Assembly: GCA_028375605.1 (NCBI GenBank)
Contig: JAONGR010000003.1
Coordinates: forward strand, 1 to 64,000
Length of the DNA: 64,000 nt
Direction of reading: 5' to 3'
From: Arcobacteraceae bacterium
GTDB lineage: Bacteria; Campylobacterota; Campylobacteria; Campylobacterales; Arcobacteraceae
Below the pieces are notes generated by a model that saw nothing but the letters and a program-made list of their open reading frames with translations, searched no databases and had not been told where the DNA came from. A program made the position numbers and the translations under genes. Numbering within the stretch: the first letter of the stretch is position 1; each line of letters opens with the position of its first letter. Positions 35,292-43,999 of this stretch are shown one piece after another.

Positions 35292-36104
35292 TTATTTAGA
35301 AAATACTTTCTTTAAAAGTGAAGTAGTTTGTTCAACGGGGTCTTTTCTAATTGCAGATTCTTTTTGGGCAATCATTTTAAACAGTCCTCTTATTGCTTTT
35401 TCAGTTATAAACTCATCTAAATCTTTATCTGAACTTGTTGGGATATATGAATCTACACCAAATTGAGTAGCATACTTTGAGATAGAAGAGTCTTTTGTAT
35501 ATGATTCTAAATTTGATTTATAAAAACTATTAGCAGATGTATAGTACTTTGCAACTTGATTCTCATCCATAGATTTTTTGATAATAGGGCTAATAAGTTT
35601 CTTTAAATCTGTAGTTGTATTACTTTGGAAAAAATCTGTTGCTGCTGTACTATTACCTGCAAGTATCTTTTTAGCATCTTCTAAGTTCATATTGCTAACT
35701 GCATTTAAAAGTATACTTGTAGTTTCTGGTACAGCACTAGTAGCTGCATTATTTATAGATGTTACTAAATCATCCACAACTTTATCACCTCCGGCTTTTC
35801 TGATTACCGTTTCTATTTTTGCAAGATTATCAGGTAATGGTATTTTTACTGATGCATTATTTAAGTAACCATCTTTTGTACCTAGCTCTTTTACTGCAAA
35901 ATTTACACCAGTAGATAGTGCTTCTTTTAATCCGCTAGAGATTATGTCATTACTAAGTGAGCTTGTCTCTGTTTGAGTAGTTTTATCAGTATTTACAGAC
36001 TCTTTTACTGTATCTACAACACTTTTAGTTAGACTTCCAAAATCAAATGAAAAACTTACTGTTGTAATAAGTAATATAGATGATAGAATAGATTTTTTTT
36101 TCAT
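35292..36104 (-). CDS. DUF4197-family exported protein
   Basis: A 270-residue protein with a cleavable signal peptide (ILSSILLITTVSFSFDFG). The body matches DUF4197: LKEALSTGVNFAVKELGTKD, NASVKIPLPDNLAKIE, AATSAVPETTSILLNAVSNM, and the late AIRGLFKMIAQKE. Function is unknown; such proteins are predicted periplasmic. It is a single-gene unit between two terminators. Confidence 0.85.
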   Translation of the reverse strand: MKKKSILSSILLITTVSFSFDFGSLTKSVVDTVKESVNTDKTTQTETSSLSNDIISSGLKEALSTGVNFAVKELGTKDGYLNNASVKIPLPDNLAKIETVIRKAGGDKVVDDLVTSINNAATSAVPETTSILLNAVSNMNLEDAKKILAGNSTAATDFFQSNTTTDLKKLISPIIKKSMDENQVAKYYTSANSFYKSNLESYTKDSSISKYATQFGVDSYIPTSSDKDLDEFITEKAIRGLFKMIAQKESAIRKDPVEQTTSLLKKVFSK

Positions 36105-36127
36105 AGTTATTCCTTTTATTTTTTAAT

Positions 36128-36164
36128 AAAAAAAGGGAAAATCAAAATGACTTTCCCTTTTTTT
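36128..36164. terminator. Terminator of the purM unit
   Basis: A stem of about 16 bp (AAAAAAAGGGAAAATCA with TGACTTTCCCTTTTTTT, one wobble) between purM's end and the start of the DUF4197 gene, flanked by T tracts. Confidence 0.85.
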
Positions 36165-36183
36165 AGACATGTCATGAGATAGA

Positions 36184-37179
36184 TTATACTATATCACAAC
36201 CTTTTTCACCTGCAACAATATCACCGATAACATAACCATCAGTTTTAGATAAAATTGCATCTACTTGTGAAGGGTTAGCTACTAAAATCATACCTACACC
36301 CATGTTAAATGCTCTGAACATCTCTGACTCTTCTACATGTTGACCCATAAGCTCAAAGATAGGTAAAACTTGTACTTTATCTCTTTGTACTACTGCTCGT
36401 AAGTTATCAGGAAGAACTCTTGGTAAGTTTTCAACAATACCACCACCAGTGATATGTGCCAAGGCATTGATATTTTCTTTACACGCTTTAAAATCTTTTA
36501 CATAGATTCTAGTTGGCTCTAAAAGAGTATCTATTAAAGTTCGACCATTAAAGTCATCTTCAAATTTCATACCTAATTTATCAAGTAATAGTTTTCTTAC
36601 TAGTGAAAAACCATTTGAGTGAATACCTGAACTTGGAAGTGCAATTAAAACATCACCAGCTTCTACTTTTGAAACTCTATCCATTTCAGATTTTTCTGCA
36701 ATTCCTACACAAAAACCAGCTAAATCAAAATCACCTTCTTTGTACATACCAGGCATCTCAGCCGTTTCACCACCGATTAAAGCACACTCACTTCTGATAC
36801 AACCTTCAGCGATACCTTTTACTACAGCACTTGCTTCTTCTACTTCAAGTTTAGCAGTAGCATAGTAATCTAAGAAAAATAAAGGCTCACCAAAGTTACA
36901 AATTAAATCATTTGAACACATAGCAACTAAATCTATCCCAACAGTATCAAATTTTCCAGAATCGATAGCTAATTTTAGCTTTGTACCAACACCATCAGTT
37001 CCAGCTAAAATAACTGGTTCTTTGTATCCTGTAGGAAGCTCAAATGCACCAGCAAAAGAACCGATTCCACCTAAAACACCTGGTATTTTTGTTGACTTAA
37101 CATATGGCTTAATATTTTCTACGAAACTGTTACCCGCATCTATATCTACTCCAGCATCTTTGTATGAAATTGTACTCAT
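36184..37179 (-). CDS. purM: Phosphoribosylformylglycinamidine cyclo-ligase
   Basis: PurM closes the imidazole ring to make AIR in purine synthesis. The 331-residue protein shows [12 protein letters not shown] at the N-terminus, [12 protein letters not shown], the [11 protein letters not shown] segment, and [16 protein letters not shown]. All canonical motifs are present. Its start overlaps the stop of the upstream DUF2892 gene by 4 nt, so the pair is translationally coupled. Confidence 0.97.
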   Translation of the reverse strand: MSTISYKDAGVDIDAGNSFVENIKPYVKSTKIPGVLGGIGSFAGAFELPTGYKEPVILAGTDGVGTKLKLAIDSGKFDTVGIDLVAMCSNDLICNFGEPLFFLDYYATAKLEVEEASAVVKGIAEGCIRSECALIGGETAEMPGMYKEGDFDLAGFCVGIAEKSEMDRVSKVEAGDVLIALPSSGIHSNGFSLVRKLLLDKLGMKFEDDFNGRTLIDTLLEPTRIYVKDFKACKENINALAHITGGGIVENLPRVLPDNLRAVVQRDKVQVLPIFELMGQHVEESEMFRAFNMGVGMILVANPSQVDAILSKTDGYVIGDIVAGEKGCDIV

Positions 37180-37385
37180 TTTTTACTTCCTATATCACAT
37201 TTTTTTGTTATCATGCAAAGAGGACAAAAGTTAGTCAATCCAGCAATAATAGGAATAACACCTAAGTACCACCATGACCAAGAAAATGTTCCATCACTTA
37301 GTAAATAACCAATAATAATAGCCATTAGTCCTATTATTATTCTAAATGGGCTACAAAAACTTCTTATTTTTTCAATTGTATTCAT
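37176..37385 (-). CDS. DUF2892-family small membrane protein
   Basis: A 69-residue protein with two membrane helices ([16 protein letters not shown] and [16 protein letters not shown]) and the CPLCMI motif after the second, as in DUF2892/YgaP membrane-domain proteins. YgaP pairs this domain with a rhodanese; here it is alone and coupled to purM. The function is unknown. Confidence 0.8.
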   Translation of the reverse strand: MNTIEKIRSFCSPFRIIIGLMAIIIGYLLSDGTFSWSWWYLGVIPIIAGLTNFCPLCMITKKCDIGSKK

Positions 37386-37469
37386 AATTTTCCTCTTTAG
37401 TTTTTACAAGTTATTTGCATTTAACTATTTTTTGGTATTATATCTAAAATTAATTTAAAAGGCTTATAA

Positions 37470-38018
37470 ATGGCAAGTAGTGATAATAAAAACTATGCAT
37501 ATGATGAGATGATGGTACATGTACCAATGTGTTCGCATAAAGATATTAATAAAGTTTTAGTAGTGGGTGAAGTATCTGAAGACTTCAAATCTGAACTAGC
37601 AAAACACGAATGTAAAGATATTACTTTTAGTGATGAATTAAATATTGACGATAAATTTGATATTATTCTATACAATAAAGGTATTCCATCTGAATTAGAC
37701 ATGGCAAATGTTGAAAGATGTATAGAGCCAAAACAAGGTATCTTTGTAACAAAAGCAACGTCTGCAAGTAGAGATATTGAATCAGCAAAAAAAGAACTAT
37801 CAAATGTTGGAAAAAATTTCTGGATTTGTATGCCATATAGTTTTGGACATACTACTCTTACTTTTGCTTCTAAAAAGTTTCATCCACAAGCTGAAATTGT
37901 ATTACAAGTTTCTGATTTATTAGAAGGTTGTAATTATTATAATACTGAGTTACAAAATGCTGCATTTATTTTCCCTACAAATATCACTAAAGCACTTACT
38001 GGTATAGCTAAAAGATAA
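37470..38018 (+). CDS. speE: Short spermidine synthase-like protein
   Basis: A 182-residue protein similar to the central and C-terminal parts of Campylobacterota SpeE: HVPMCSHKDINKVLVVGEV near the start and LLEGCNYYNTELQNAAFIFP at the end. Compared with the 262-residue Helicobacter pylori enzyme it lacks about 75 N-terminal residues, including the beta-strand domain, and the GGGDG nucleotide motif is replaced by VVGEVSED. Enzymatic activity is therefore doubtful. coaE follows, the same neighbour as in Helicobacter. Confidence 0.72.
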   Translation: MASSDNKNYAYDEMMVHVPMCSHKDINKVLVVGEVSEDFKSELAKHECKDITFSDELNIDDKFDIILYNKGIPSELDMANVERCIEPKQGIFVTKATSASRDIESAKKELSNVGKNFWICMPYSFGHTTLTFASKKFHPQAEIVLQVSDLLEGCNYYNTELQNAAFIFPTNITKALTGIAKR

Positions 38019-38028
38019 CACTTAAATT

Positions 38029-38056
38029 TATACTATCTCAGCTTTGAGATAGTATA
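38029..38056 (+). terminator. 12-bp perfect hairpin between speE and coaE
   Basis: TATACTATCTCA (38029-38040), loop GCTT, and the exact complement at 38045-38056. Only a weak T tract (GTATTCTT) follows, so it may terminate speE transcripts or stabilise their 3' ends. Confidence 0.6.
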
Positions 38057-38178
38057 GTATTCTTCAAATATTTACTTTTTACACACTTTAAACTTTTCAT
38101 TATTTTAAAATAATATGATTGAATTTATTCAAATAAATGTTATGCTATACTTTTGATACTAACAGAAGGTGTGAAAAA

Positions 38179-38778
38179 TTGGAAAACAAAATTGATAATA
38201 GTTTTAAACATGCGATTGCATTAACAGGTGGAATAGCTACTGGTAAAAGTACAGTTACTTCTTTATTTATGTTACATGGATTCTTAACAATTGATGCAGA
38301 TAAAATCGCGCATAAATTATTAAATGCATATAGTTCTGATATAGAAAAATTATTTGGAAATGAATATGTTGAAAATGGTATAGTACTTCGAAAAAAACTT
38401 GGTTTTTTGATTTTTAATAATGAAGAAGAAAAATTAAAATTAGAACAATTTATACATCCACTGATTAAAAAGGCTATTGTAGAAGAAGCAAAGATATTTG
38501 AGTCTCAGCAAAAGCCATATTTGATAGATATTCCATTGTTTTTTGAAAAACAAAGTTATAGTATTGAGAAATCGATAGTAGTTTATACATCAAAAGAAAC
38601 TCAAATTGAACGTTTAATGAAAAGAGATAGTTCTACAAAAGAGGAAGCATTATCACGAATCAACAATCAAATGGATATTGAAGAAAAAAAAGATCTTGCT
38701 GATTATGTTATTGACAATATGAGCGATTTAAAAAATCTTCAAAGTGAAGTAGAGCGAATTAAAAACTTATTAATATAA
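38179..38778 (+). CDS. coaE: Dephospho-CoA kinase
   Basis: CoaE phosphorylates dephospho-CoA in the last step of CoA synthesis. The P-loop TGGIATGKST lies at residues 16-25 from the TTG at 38179; DADKIAHKLL and IDIPLFFE are also typical. The TTG start, with GAAGG upstream, gives 199 residues, the normal family length. An upstream ATG at 38137 would add 14 unconserved residues. Confidence 0.92.
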   Translation: MENKIDNSFKHAIALTGGIATGKSTVTSLFMLHGFLTIDADKIAHKLLNAYSSDIEKLFGNEYVENGIVLRKKLGFLIFNNEEEKLKLEQFIHPLIKKAIVEEAKIFESQQKPYLIDIPLFFEKQSYSIEKSIVVYTSKETQIERLMKRDSSTKEEALSRINNQMDIEEKKDLADYVIDNMSDLKNLQSEVERIKNLLI

Positions 38779-38786
38779 ATCTATCT

Positions 38787-39011
38787 TTATATTTTTCTTG
38801 AAAATATTTTACCAATTAATCTAGGTACACCTATTATAACATAAACAATAAGTGTAAATACTAGAGGATGAATGAGACCTGGTATTCCAAAGGCTCCACC
38901 ATTTTGTAGGTTTGACAAGTGTTCTAATGGATACTCTATTAGCTGTGAGAAATGCATCCCTATAGTTAAAAAGAGTAATAATCCTATAAAAATTCCTAAT
39001 TCTCTTTTCAT
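38787..39011 (-). CDS. Small membrane protein downstream of the SQR-like gene
   Basis: A 74-residue protein with two hydrophobic helices (LGIFIGLLLFLTIGMHFSQL and LVFTLIVYVIIGVPRLIG). No family is recognised. It starts 9 nt after the flavoprotein stop on the same strand and is probably its membrane partner or an accessory protein. Confidence 0.6.
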   Translation of the reverse strand: MKRELGIFIGLLLFLTIGMHFSQLIEYPLEHLSNLQNGGAFGIPGLIHPLVFTLIVYVIIGVPRLIGKIFSRKI

Positions 39012-39020
39012 GATTATTTA

Positions 39021-40520
39021 CTATGCCTTTCCAGATAACATACCATAAACAGTCATTGGTTTAAGTAAGTATACTTTTAACAGCCACCAAATATATCTCT
39101 CTTTTGTAGGATCAAGAAGTGATGTCATAGCTGCATTTCGACCACTTCCTGTTTTTTTAGAAGCCCAATTAAACTCTGCTAACATTACAGTTCCTATATC
39201 TGTAATTAAGGGACAAACTGTGTATCCTTCATACTTGATATTGGTTTCTGGAATCTTACCTGTTTCCATCATTGAGATAATATTATTTACTACTACTTTA
39301 TATTGCTTTCTAGCACTTCCACCTGTTTTACCCATAGGCACAGCTGCAATATCACCTAAAGCAAAAACATTGGGAAATTTTACATGTTGCATAGTCTCTT
39401 GATTAACCGGTATCCAACCTTTTCTTGACCCTAGTTTTGAGTTTCCAATTTCATCTGGTGCTTTCATTGGAGGAGTTACATGAATAAAATCAAATTCTTT
39501 TTCAACAGAAGTATGAATTGTTTCTTTTACATTTTCCTCTAAGTCTTCATCATAAACTTCTTTAAATTTACTATGATCGTCAAATACAGCTATCCCATTT
39601 TTGATTTCTGTTAAATTATGATTATAAGAGTATTTCATATTTCTTTTTTCAAACTGTTTTACAATTGCAGTATGGTAATCTTCTATACCAAACATTGTCC
39701 CACCATTTGGATAAAAATGTAAATCTGCATTCTCCCGTGCAAAAGAACCTGCTTCATTTAATTTTGCATTTGCAAGGTACATTATTTTTTTAGGAGCTCC
39801 TCCACATTTAATAGGTGTATTTGGATGAGTAAAAATTCCTTTTACTTTTTCACCTTTTGTTGCTCGTGCAATAAAAGATTCCATATTTTTCCATGTTTGT
39901 TCTGCTCCATCTGCTGTGTAGATTGAAGATACACCTTTTTGAGTAAGAAGTTTGATAGCTTCTATATTATTCCCAGCTGAATATAATTCACCAACTTCTT
40001 CTAGTCCTTTTATTCCTGCATAGTTTAATTTTAATCCAGCTGCAATCACTAAAAAGTCATAATCTAATGTAGTCCCTTTATCTGTTTTTACGCTGTTTTT
40101 TTCTGGATCAAATTCTACTGCTTTTTCTGTAATAAGTTTTGTTCCTACTGGAACAAAATCATCTCTTTGATAAAGAATATCAGATTTTTTCCATAAACCA
40201 GATGCAACTAATGTTTGTCCTGGTTGGTACGATACAGAATTTGCTTCTGGCTCTATGATTGTGATATTAGGATTTTCTAGACTATTTGTTAATCTCGCAG
40301 CTGTTGACATACCAGCAAGACCACCACCTACAATTAAAATTTTTGCATTTGCTTTACTTATTGGTGTGTCAGTTGATGCTTCTAATTGAGTACTTCCTGT
40401 TAGAAAGGCAGCACCACTTAGTCCCATCATTTTCATTGCATCTCTTCTTGAAATCCCTTGCTCTTTTAATATAACGTCTAATTGCTCTAAATCTTTTTGA
40501 ACATCCCTATTTTCAATCAT
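39021..40520 (-). CDS. Sulfide:quinone oxidoreductase-like flavoprotein with Tat signal
   Basis: A 499-residue FAD-dependent oxidoreductase. An N-terminal twin-arginine signal is likely (ISRRDAMKMMGLSGAAFL). The FAD motif ILIVGGGLAGMSTAARL, the second FAD segment FALGDIAAVPMGKTGGSARK, and the SQR-like IKCGGAPKK and YTVCPLITD are present. The only two Cys in the protein are in those last two motifs; the third Cys of classical SQRs is absent. It probably oxidises sulfide or a similar sulfur compound and reduces quinone on the periplasmic side. Confidence 0.78.
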   Translation of the reverse strand: MIENRDVQKDLEQLDVILKEQGISRRDAMKMMGLSGAAFLTGSTQLEASTDTPISKANAKILIVGGGLAGMSTAARLTNSLENPNITIIEPEANSVSYQPGQTLVASGLWKKSDILYQRDDFVPVGTKLITEKAVEFDPEKNSVKTDKGTTLDYDFLVIAAGLKLNYAGIKGLEEVGELYSAGNNIEAIKLLTQKGVSSIYTADGAEQTWKNMESFIARATKGEKVKGIFTHPNTPIKCGGAPKKIMYLANAKLNEAGSFARENADLHFYPNGGTMFGIEDYHTAIVKQFEKRNMKYSYNHNLTEIKNGIAVFDDHSKFKEVYDEDLEENVKETIHTSVEKEFDFIHVTPPMKAPDEIGNSKLGSRKGWIPVNQETMQHVKFPNVFALGDIAAVPMGKTGGSARKQYKVVVNNIISMMETGKIPETNIKYEGYTVCPLITDIGTVMLAEFNWASKKTGSGRNAAMTSLLDPTKERYIWWLLKVYLLKPMTVYGMLSGKA

Positions 40521-40580
40521 TAATATTCCTTCTTGTATACTTTACTAGAGATTAACACAAAAGAAATAATAGATAACTTA

Positions 40581-40605
40581 ATTTTTACTAGAGTATAGTA
40601 AAAAT
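40581..40605. other. Hairpin between SQR-like gene and mobA
   Basis: ATTTTTACTA, loop GAGTA, TAGTAAAAAT: a 10-bp perfect stem in the 96-nt gap. It lacks a downstream T run on the minus strand, so it is at best a weak terminator for mobA, or an operator in front of the flavoprotein gene. Confidence 0.35.
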
Positions 40606-40616
40606 ATAATATTTAT

Positions 40617-41177
40617 TTATAATATATATTTGTTATACTCATCTTTAGTATTGATATTTGCAAATTGTTGATCATTTTCAAATAGAATTTCTTTATAATT
40701 ACTTGAAGACTTAATAAGAGTATTCATTTTATGTATATCATCATTTAATAATTTTTCTATAAGAGGTAATAGCGATTTGGAGAAAACTCCACAGAGATTA
40801 TGTGTATTATATCTATCTTTAGCAATTGTAATATCATATTCTAGGCAATAAGAAACAAGTTTTTTAAATGTATCTATCTCTATAAATGGAACATCAACTG
40901 TAGTAATAAAAACTTTTTCTTCTTGTATATTTTTTAAAATTGATTTTAATGCAATCATAGGTGAGTAAATCGATTGGGATTCATCTATTAAAAGTTGTGC
41001 ATCAAAGTTAAATTTATTGTTTTTACTAGAGATAAAAATAGTATTAAAAATTTTTGAGAGTTTGGAATGTTGATACTCAATTAAGGTATCAAACTTTTTA
41101 AATGGAAGAAGTGATTTATCTTCTCCCATTCTTCTACTAGCCCCTCCGCTTAAGATAACGCAAGGTATATTTATCAT
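40617..41177 (-). CDS. mobA: Molybdenum cofactor guanylyltransferase
   Basis: MobA links GMP to molybdopterin to form the bis-MGD cofactor. The 186-residue protein begins IPCVILSGGASRRMGEDKSLLPF, the nucleotide-binding signature, and has FITTVDVPFIE. The start at 41177 is chosen because it begins the conserved motif and lies 4 nt after the leuC stop, indicating co-transcription with leuC. Confidence 0.92.
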   Translation of the reverse strand: MINIPCVILSGGASRRMGEDKSLLPFKKFDTLIEYQHSKLSKIFNTIFISSKNNKFNFDAQLLIDESQSIYSPMIALKSILKNIQEEKVFITTVDVPFIEIDTFKKLVSYCLEYDITIAKDRYNTHNLCGVFSKSLLPLIEKLLNDDIHKMNTLIKSSSNYKEILFENDQQFANINTKDEYNKYIL

Positions 41178-41181
41178 TGTA

Positions 41182-42462
41182 TTATAATGAAGCTGGATCT
41201 GTAATATATCCGCTGATTGCAGATGCTGCTGCAACGGCACTATTTGAAAGATATATTTTAGAACTTCTACTTCCCATTCTTCCAACAAAGTTTCTGTTAG
41301 TAGTAGAGATACATACCTCTTCATCACCTAGGATACCCATATATCCACCTAAACAAGCACCACATGTAGGATTTGATACTACAGCACCAGCGTCAATTAA
41401 AATATCCATATATCCAAGCTTATTAGCCGTTCTTAATATTTTTTGAGTTGCAGGAGTGACAATCATTCTTGTATGTTTTGCAATTTTTTTGCCTTTTAAA
41501 ATTTCTGATGCAATTTTTAAGTCACTTAGTCTTCCATTTGTACAAGAACCTATAAATACTTGATCTACTTTGATATTGTCTTGAACAGCTACACTCATAG
41601 AGTGACCATTATCTGGTAAAAAAGGATACGCAATAACTGGCTCTAAAGCAGCAACATCAATTTCAACTACTCTTGAGTATACAGCATCTTCATCACTATA
41701 GAATTCTTTTGGAGTATCTCTTAATCCATCATTTGCTTCAGCTCTTTGGTCTAAAAATTCTCTTGTAACATCATCAACTGCAACGATACCATTTTTTGCA
41801 CCAGCTTCAATAGCCATGTTACATAATGAAAATCTATCATCCATAGTTAAGTATTGGATTGTATCACCTGTAAACTCTAAAGTTTTATATAAAGCTCCAT
41901 CAACACCTAGTATTCTAATGATTTCTAAAATTAAATCTTTTCCCGTAACAAATTCACTTGGTTTTCCTGTAAATACTACTTTAATAGCCTCAGGTACTTT
42001 AAACCAGTTTCCACCAGTAACCATAGCAAAAGCTAAATCTGTACTTCCCATACCTGTACTAAATGCACCAAGCGCTCCATGTGTACAGGTATGACTATCT
42101 GCTCCAATGATTACATCCCCCGGTATTACCAAACCTTTTTCTGGAAGTAATGCATGTTCAATACCCATATCTTTTTCATCAAAGAAGTTTTTTAAATTAT
42201 GCTCTTCTGCAAAAATTCTAGATATTTTTGCTTGGTTTGCACTTGCTATATCTTTTGCTGGAATAAAGTGATCAAGTACGATACTAAAACCATCTGGATT
42301 AGCAAGTTTAGTTGCTCCACTCTCTTTAAATGCTTTGATTGAAATTGGTGTTGTAATATCATTTCCTATAACCATATCGATAGGACTTCTTACAATTTCT
42401 CCTGCATATACATCATGTCCAACATGATTACTGAATATCTTTTCTGTTATTGTTTGTGCCAT
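41182..42462 (-). CDS. leuC: 3-isopropylmalate dehydratase large subunit
   Basis: An aconitase-family [4Fe-4S] enzyme of leucine synthesis. The 426-residue protein has the cluster Cys in FIGSCTNGRL and PTCGACLGG, DSHTCTHGALGAF, and the C-terminal GRMGSRSSKIYL. Its length fits the shorter HacA-like subtype rather than the 466-residue E. coli form, so homoaconitase-like specificity cannot be excluded. leuD is not adjacent; mobA follows. Confidence 0.92.
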   Translation of the reverse strand: MAQTITEKIFSNHVGHDVYAGEIVRSPIDMVIGNDITTPISIKAFKESGATKLANPDGFSIVLDHFIPAKDIASANQAKISRIFAEEHNLKNFFDEKDMGIEHALLPEKGLVIPGDVIIGADSHTCTHGALGAFSTGMGSTDLAFAMVTGGNWFKVPEAIKVVFTGKPSEFVTGKDLILEIIRILGVDGALYKTLEFTGDTIQYLTMDDRFSLCNMAIEAGAKNGIVAVDDVTREFLDQRAEANDGLRDTPKEFYSDEDAVYSRVVEIDVAALEPVIAYPFLPDNGHSMSVAVQDNIKVDQVFIGSCTNGRLSDLKIASEILKGKKIAKHTRMIVTPATQKILRTANKLGYMDILIDAGAVVSNPTCGACLGGYMGILGDEEVCISTTNRNFVGRMGSRSSKIYLSNSAVAAASAISGYITDPASL

Positions 42463-42575
42463 TTGTAAATCTCTTTTTTTGTATTATTTTTGCTATTTTA
42501 TCTAAAACATCATTTTATACCACTTATAAGTAATTTGTAGTTACAATAAATTTTTATAAAATAGAAGGAATTATT

Positions 42576-43091
42576 TTGAATAATGAAAATATTATACTCA
42601 TTGGTTTTATGGGTGTTGGTAAAGGAACTATTGCTCGTGCGTTAGTAAAAAAAAGTGATTATTTTGCAGTAGATACTGATGATTTAATAGAAAGTTTGGA
42701 AAACAAAAAGATTAAAAAGATTTTTCTAGAAGATGGAGAACCATACTTTAGGTCTTTAGAAAAAAAATGTGCATTGTGGTGTGAAAAGAATATTAAAAAC
42801 TCTATAATTTCAACAGGCGGTGGTTTTTATAAGCAAGAAAATATTAAAAAAATAGGTAAAATTATTTACCTTCAATCGACATTTGAGAAAATACTTGAAG
42901 GTATCAATAGTTCTCCAAATGCAAAAAAGAAATTAAAAAAACGTCCCTTATTGAGTAATTTGGATGAAGCTAAAAAAATATATGATCAAAGAATTACAGA
43001 GTACGAAAATGTTGCAGATATCATTATAAATGTAGAAGATTGGGATGAAAATATTGCAGCTCAAAATATATTAAAAGCGTTATCAAAATAA
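42576..43091 (+). CDS. aroK: Shikimate kinase
   Basis: AroK phosphorylates shikimate with ATP in aromatic amino acid synthesis. The 171-residue protein has the P-loop [23 protein letters not shown] and STGGG, plus the lid KKRPLL. The Walker A Ser/Thr after Lys is Gly here, with Thr one position later. A TTG start with AGAAGGA upstream is used. Confidence 0.93.
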   Translation: MNNENIILIGFMGVGKGTIARALVKKSDYFAVDTDDLIESLENKKIKKIFLEDGEPYFRSLEKKCALWCEKNIKNSIISTGGGFYKQENIKKIGKIIYLQSTFEKILEGINSSPNAKKKLKKRPLLSNLDEAKKIYDQRITEYENVADIIINVEDWDENIAAQNILKALSK

Positions 43092-43139
43092 GAATAGTAA
43101 AAGATATATTAAATTTATAAAGATTAAAGAATATTTAGA

Positions 43140-43145
43140 TATAAT
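43140..43145 (+). promoter_or_regulatory. -10 element of rpmI-rplT
   Basis: TATAAT in GATATAATCC, giving a start near 43152 and a leader of about 67 nt. No -35 box is recognisable. Confidence 0.6.
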
Positions 43146-43160
43146 CCACAACTTATTTTC

Positions 43161-43183
43161 GTTTGAAGGTTTAACCCTCAAAC
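43161..43183 (+). promoter_or_regulatory. Leader hairpin before rpmI
   Basis: GTTTGAAGG, loop TTTAA, CCCTCAAAC: a stem of 8 pairs with one mismatch in the untranslated leader, 35 nt before the rpmI start. It may be an L20-type autoregulatory element, but it is small and no pseudoknot was confirmed. Confidence 0.35.
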
Positions 43184-43218
43184 TTAATAATTCAAATTCT
43201 CGCAAAGGAGTCCTAACA

Positions 43219-43416
43219 ATGCCAAAGATGAAAACTAACAGTGGAGCTTTAAAAAGATTTAAAGTGAAAAAAAATGGTTCAATCAAAAGAGGAAGTGCTT
43301 TCAGAAGTCACATTCTTACTAAAAAAAGCCAAAAAAGAAAAGTAAATCTTAGAGGTCCACAAGTTGTAGCTGCTGCAGATGCAACAAGAGTAAAAAGAAT
43401 GTTAAATAAGGCGTAA
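43219..43416 (+). CDS. rpmI: 50S ribosomal protein L35
   Basis: A 65-residue basic protein starting [20 protein letters not shown], the L35 signature, with the later [18 protein letters not shown] strong AAAGGAG site precedes it. infC, which often precedes rpmI, is not here; aroK lies upstream instead. Confidence 0.98.
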   Translation: MPKMKTNSGALKRFKVKKNGSIKRGSAFRSHILTKKSQKRKVNLRGPQVVAAADATRVKRMLNKA

Positions 43417-43548
43417 GCTTTATATTACTATCTTTTTTTAAGTCCAATAAAGAAATAGTCCCTCCGATTTAATTCGGATAAGTTCAGTACAATTAAGTAC
43501 AGACACCAAATACATATAATGTATTCTGGTAAAGATAAGGAAAACAAT

Positions 43549-43908
43549 ATGCCTAGAGTAAAAACTGGTACGACAAGAAGAGCAAGACATAAAAAAATTC
43601 TTAAACTTGCTAAAGGATTCTACAGTGGTAGAAGAAAACACTTTAGAAAAGCTAAAGAGGCTGTTGAGCATGCAATGCAGTATGCTTACAGAGATAGAAG
43701 ACAAAAGAAAAGAGATTTTAGAAGACTTTGGATTGTTAGAATCAATGCAGCTTGTAGATTAAACGGTATGAGTTATTCAACATTCATCAACGGTTTAAAC
43801 AAAGCTGGTATTACATTAGATAGAAAAATTTTAGCTGATATGGCTATGAATGATGCTACATCTTTTGCAACAGTTGTTGCAAGTGCGAAAGCAGCTTTAG
43901 AAGCGTAA
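43549..43908 (+). CDS. rplT: 50S ribosomal protein L20
   Basis: A 119-residue L20: [20 protein letters not shown] at the start, then [20 protein letters not shown] and [20 protein letters not shown]. The ATG at 43549 has AAGGAAA upstream and fits the family start; an in-frame ATG at 43519 would add ten unconserved residues. L20 is an early-assembly protein that represses its own operon in several bacteria. Confidence 0.98.
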   Translation: MPRVKTGTTRRARHKKILKLAKGFYSGRRKHFRKAKEAVEHAMQYAYRDRRQKKRDFRRLWIVRINAACRLNGMSYSTFINGLNKAGITLDRKILADMAMNDATSFATVVASAKAALEA

Positions 43909-43926
43909 TTTTACACTTCTATAGTT

Positions 43927-43960
43927 AAAAAGGGATACAATTTATTGTATCCCTTTTTTT
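43927..43960. terminator. Terminator of rpmI-rplT
   Basis: AAAAGGGATACAA pairs with TTGTATCCCTTTT across a TTTA loop, followed by a T tract. It also serves the convergent porin gene. Confidence 0.88.
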
Positions 43961-43999
43961 ATGTTTAAAATAAAGTAAAGTTTGTTTACTCTATTTTAT

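Noticed and set aside
37176-37385. DUF2892 gene as a YgaP-type sulfurtransferase
   Set aside because: Only the membrane part is present; the rhodanese domain is missing and the separate rhodanese gene is 14 kb away.
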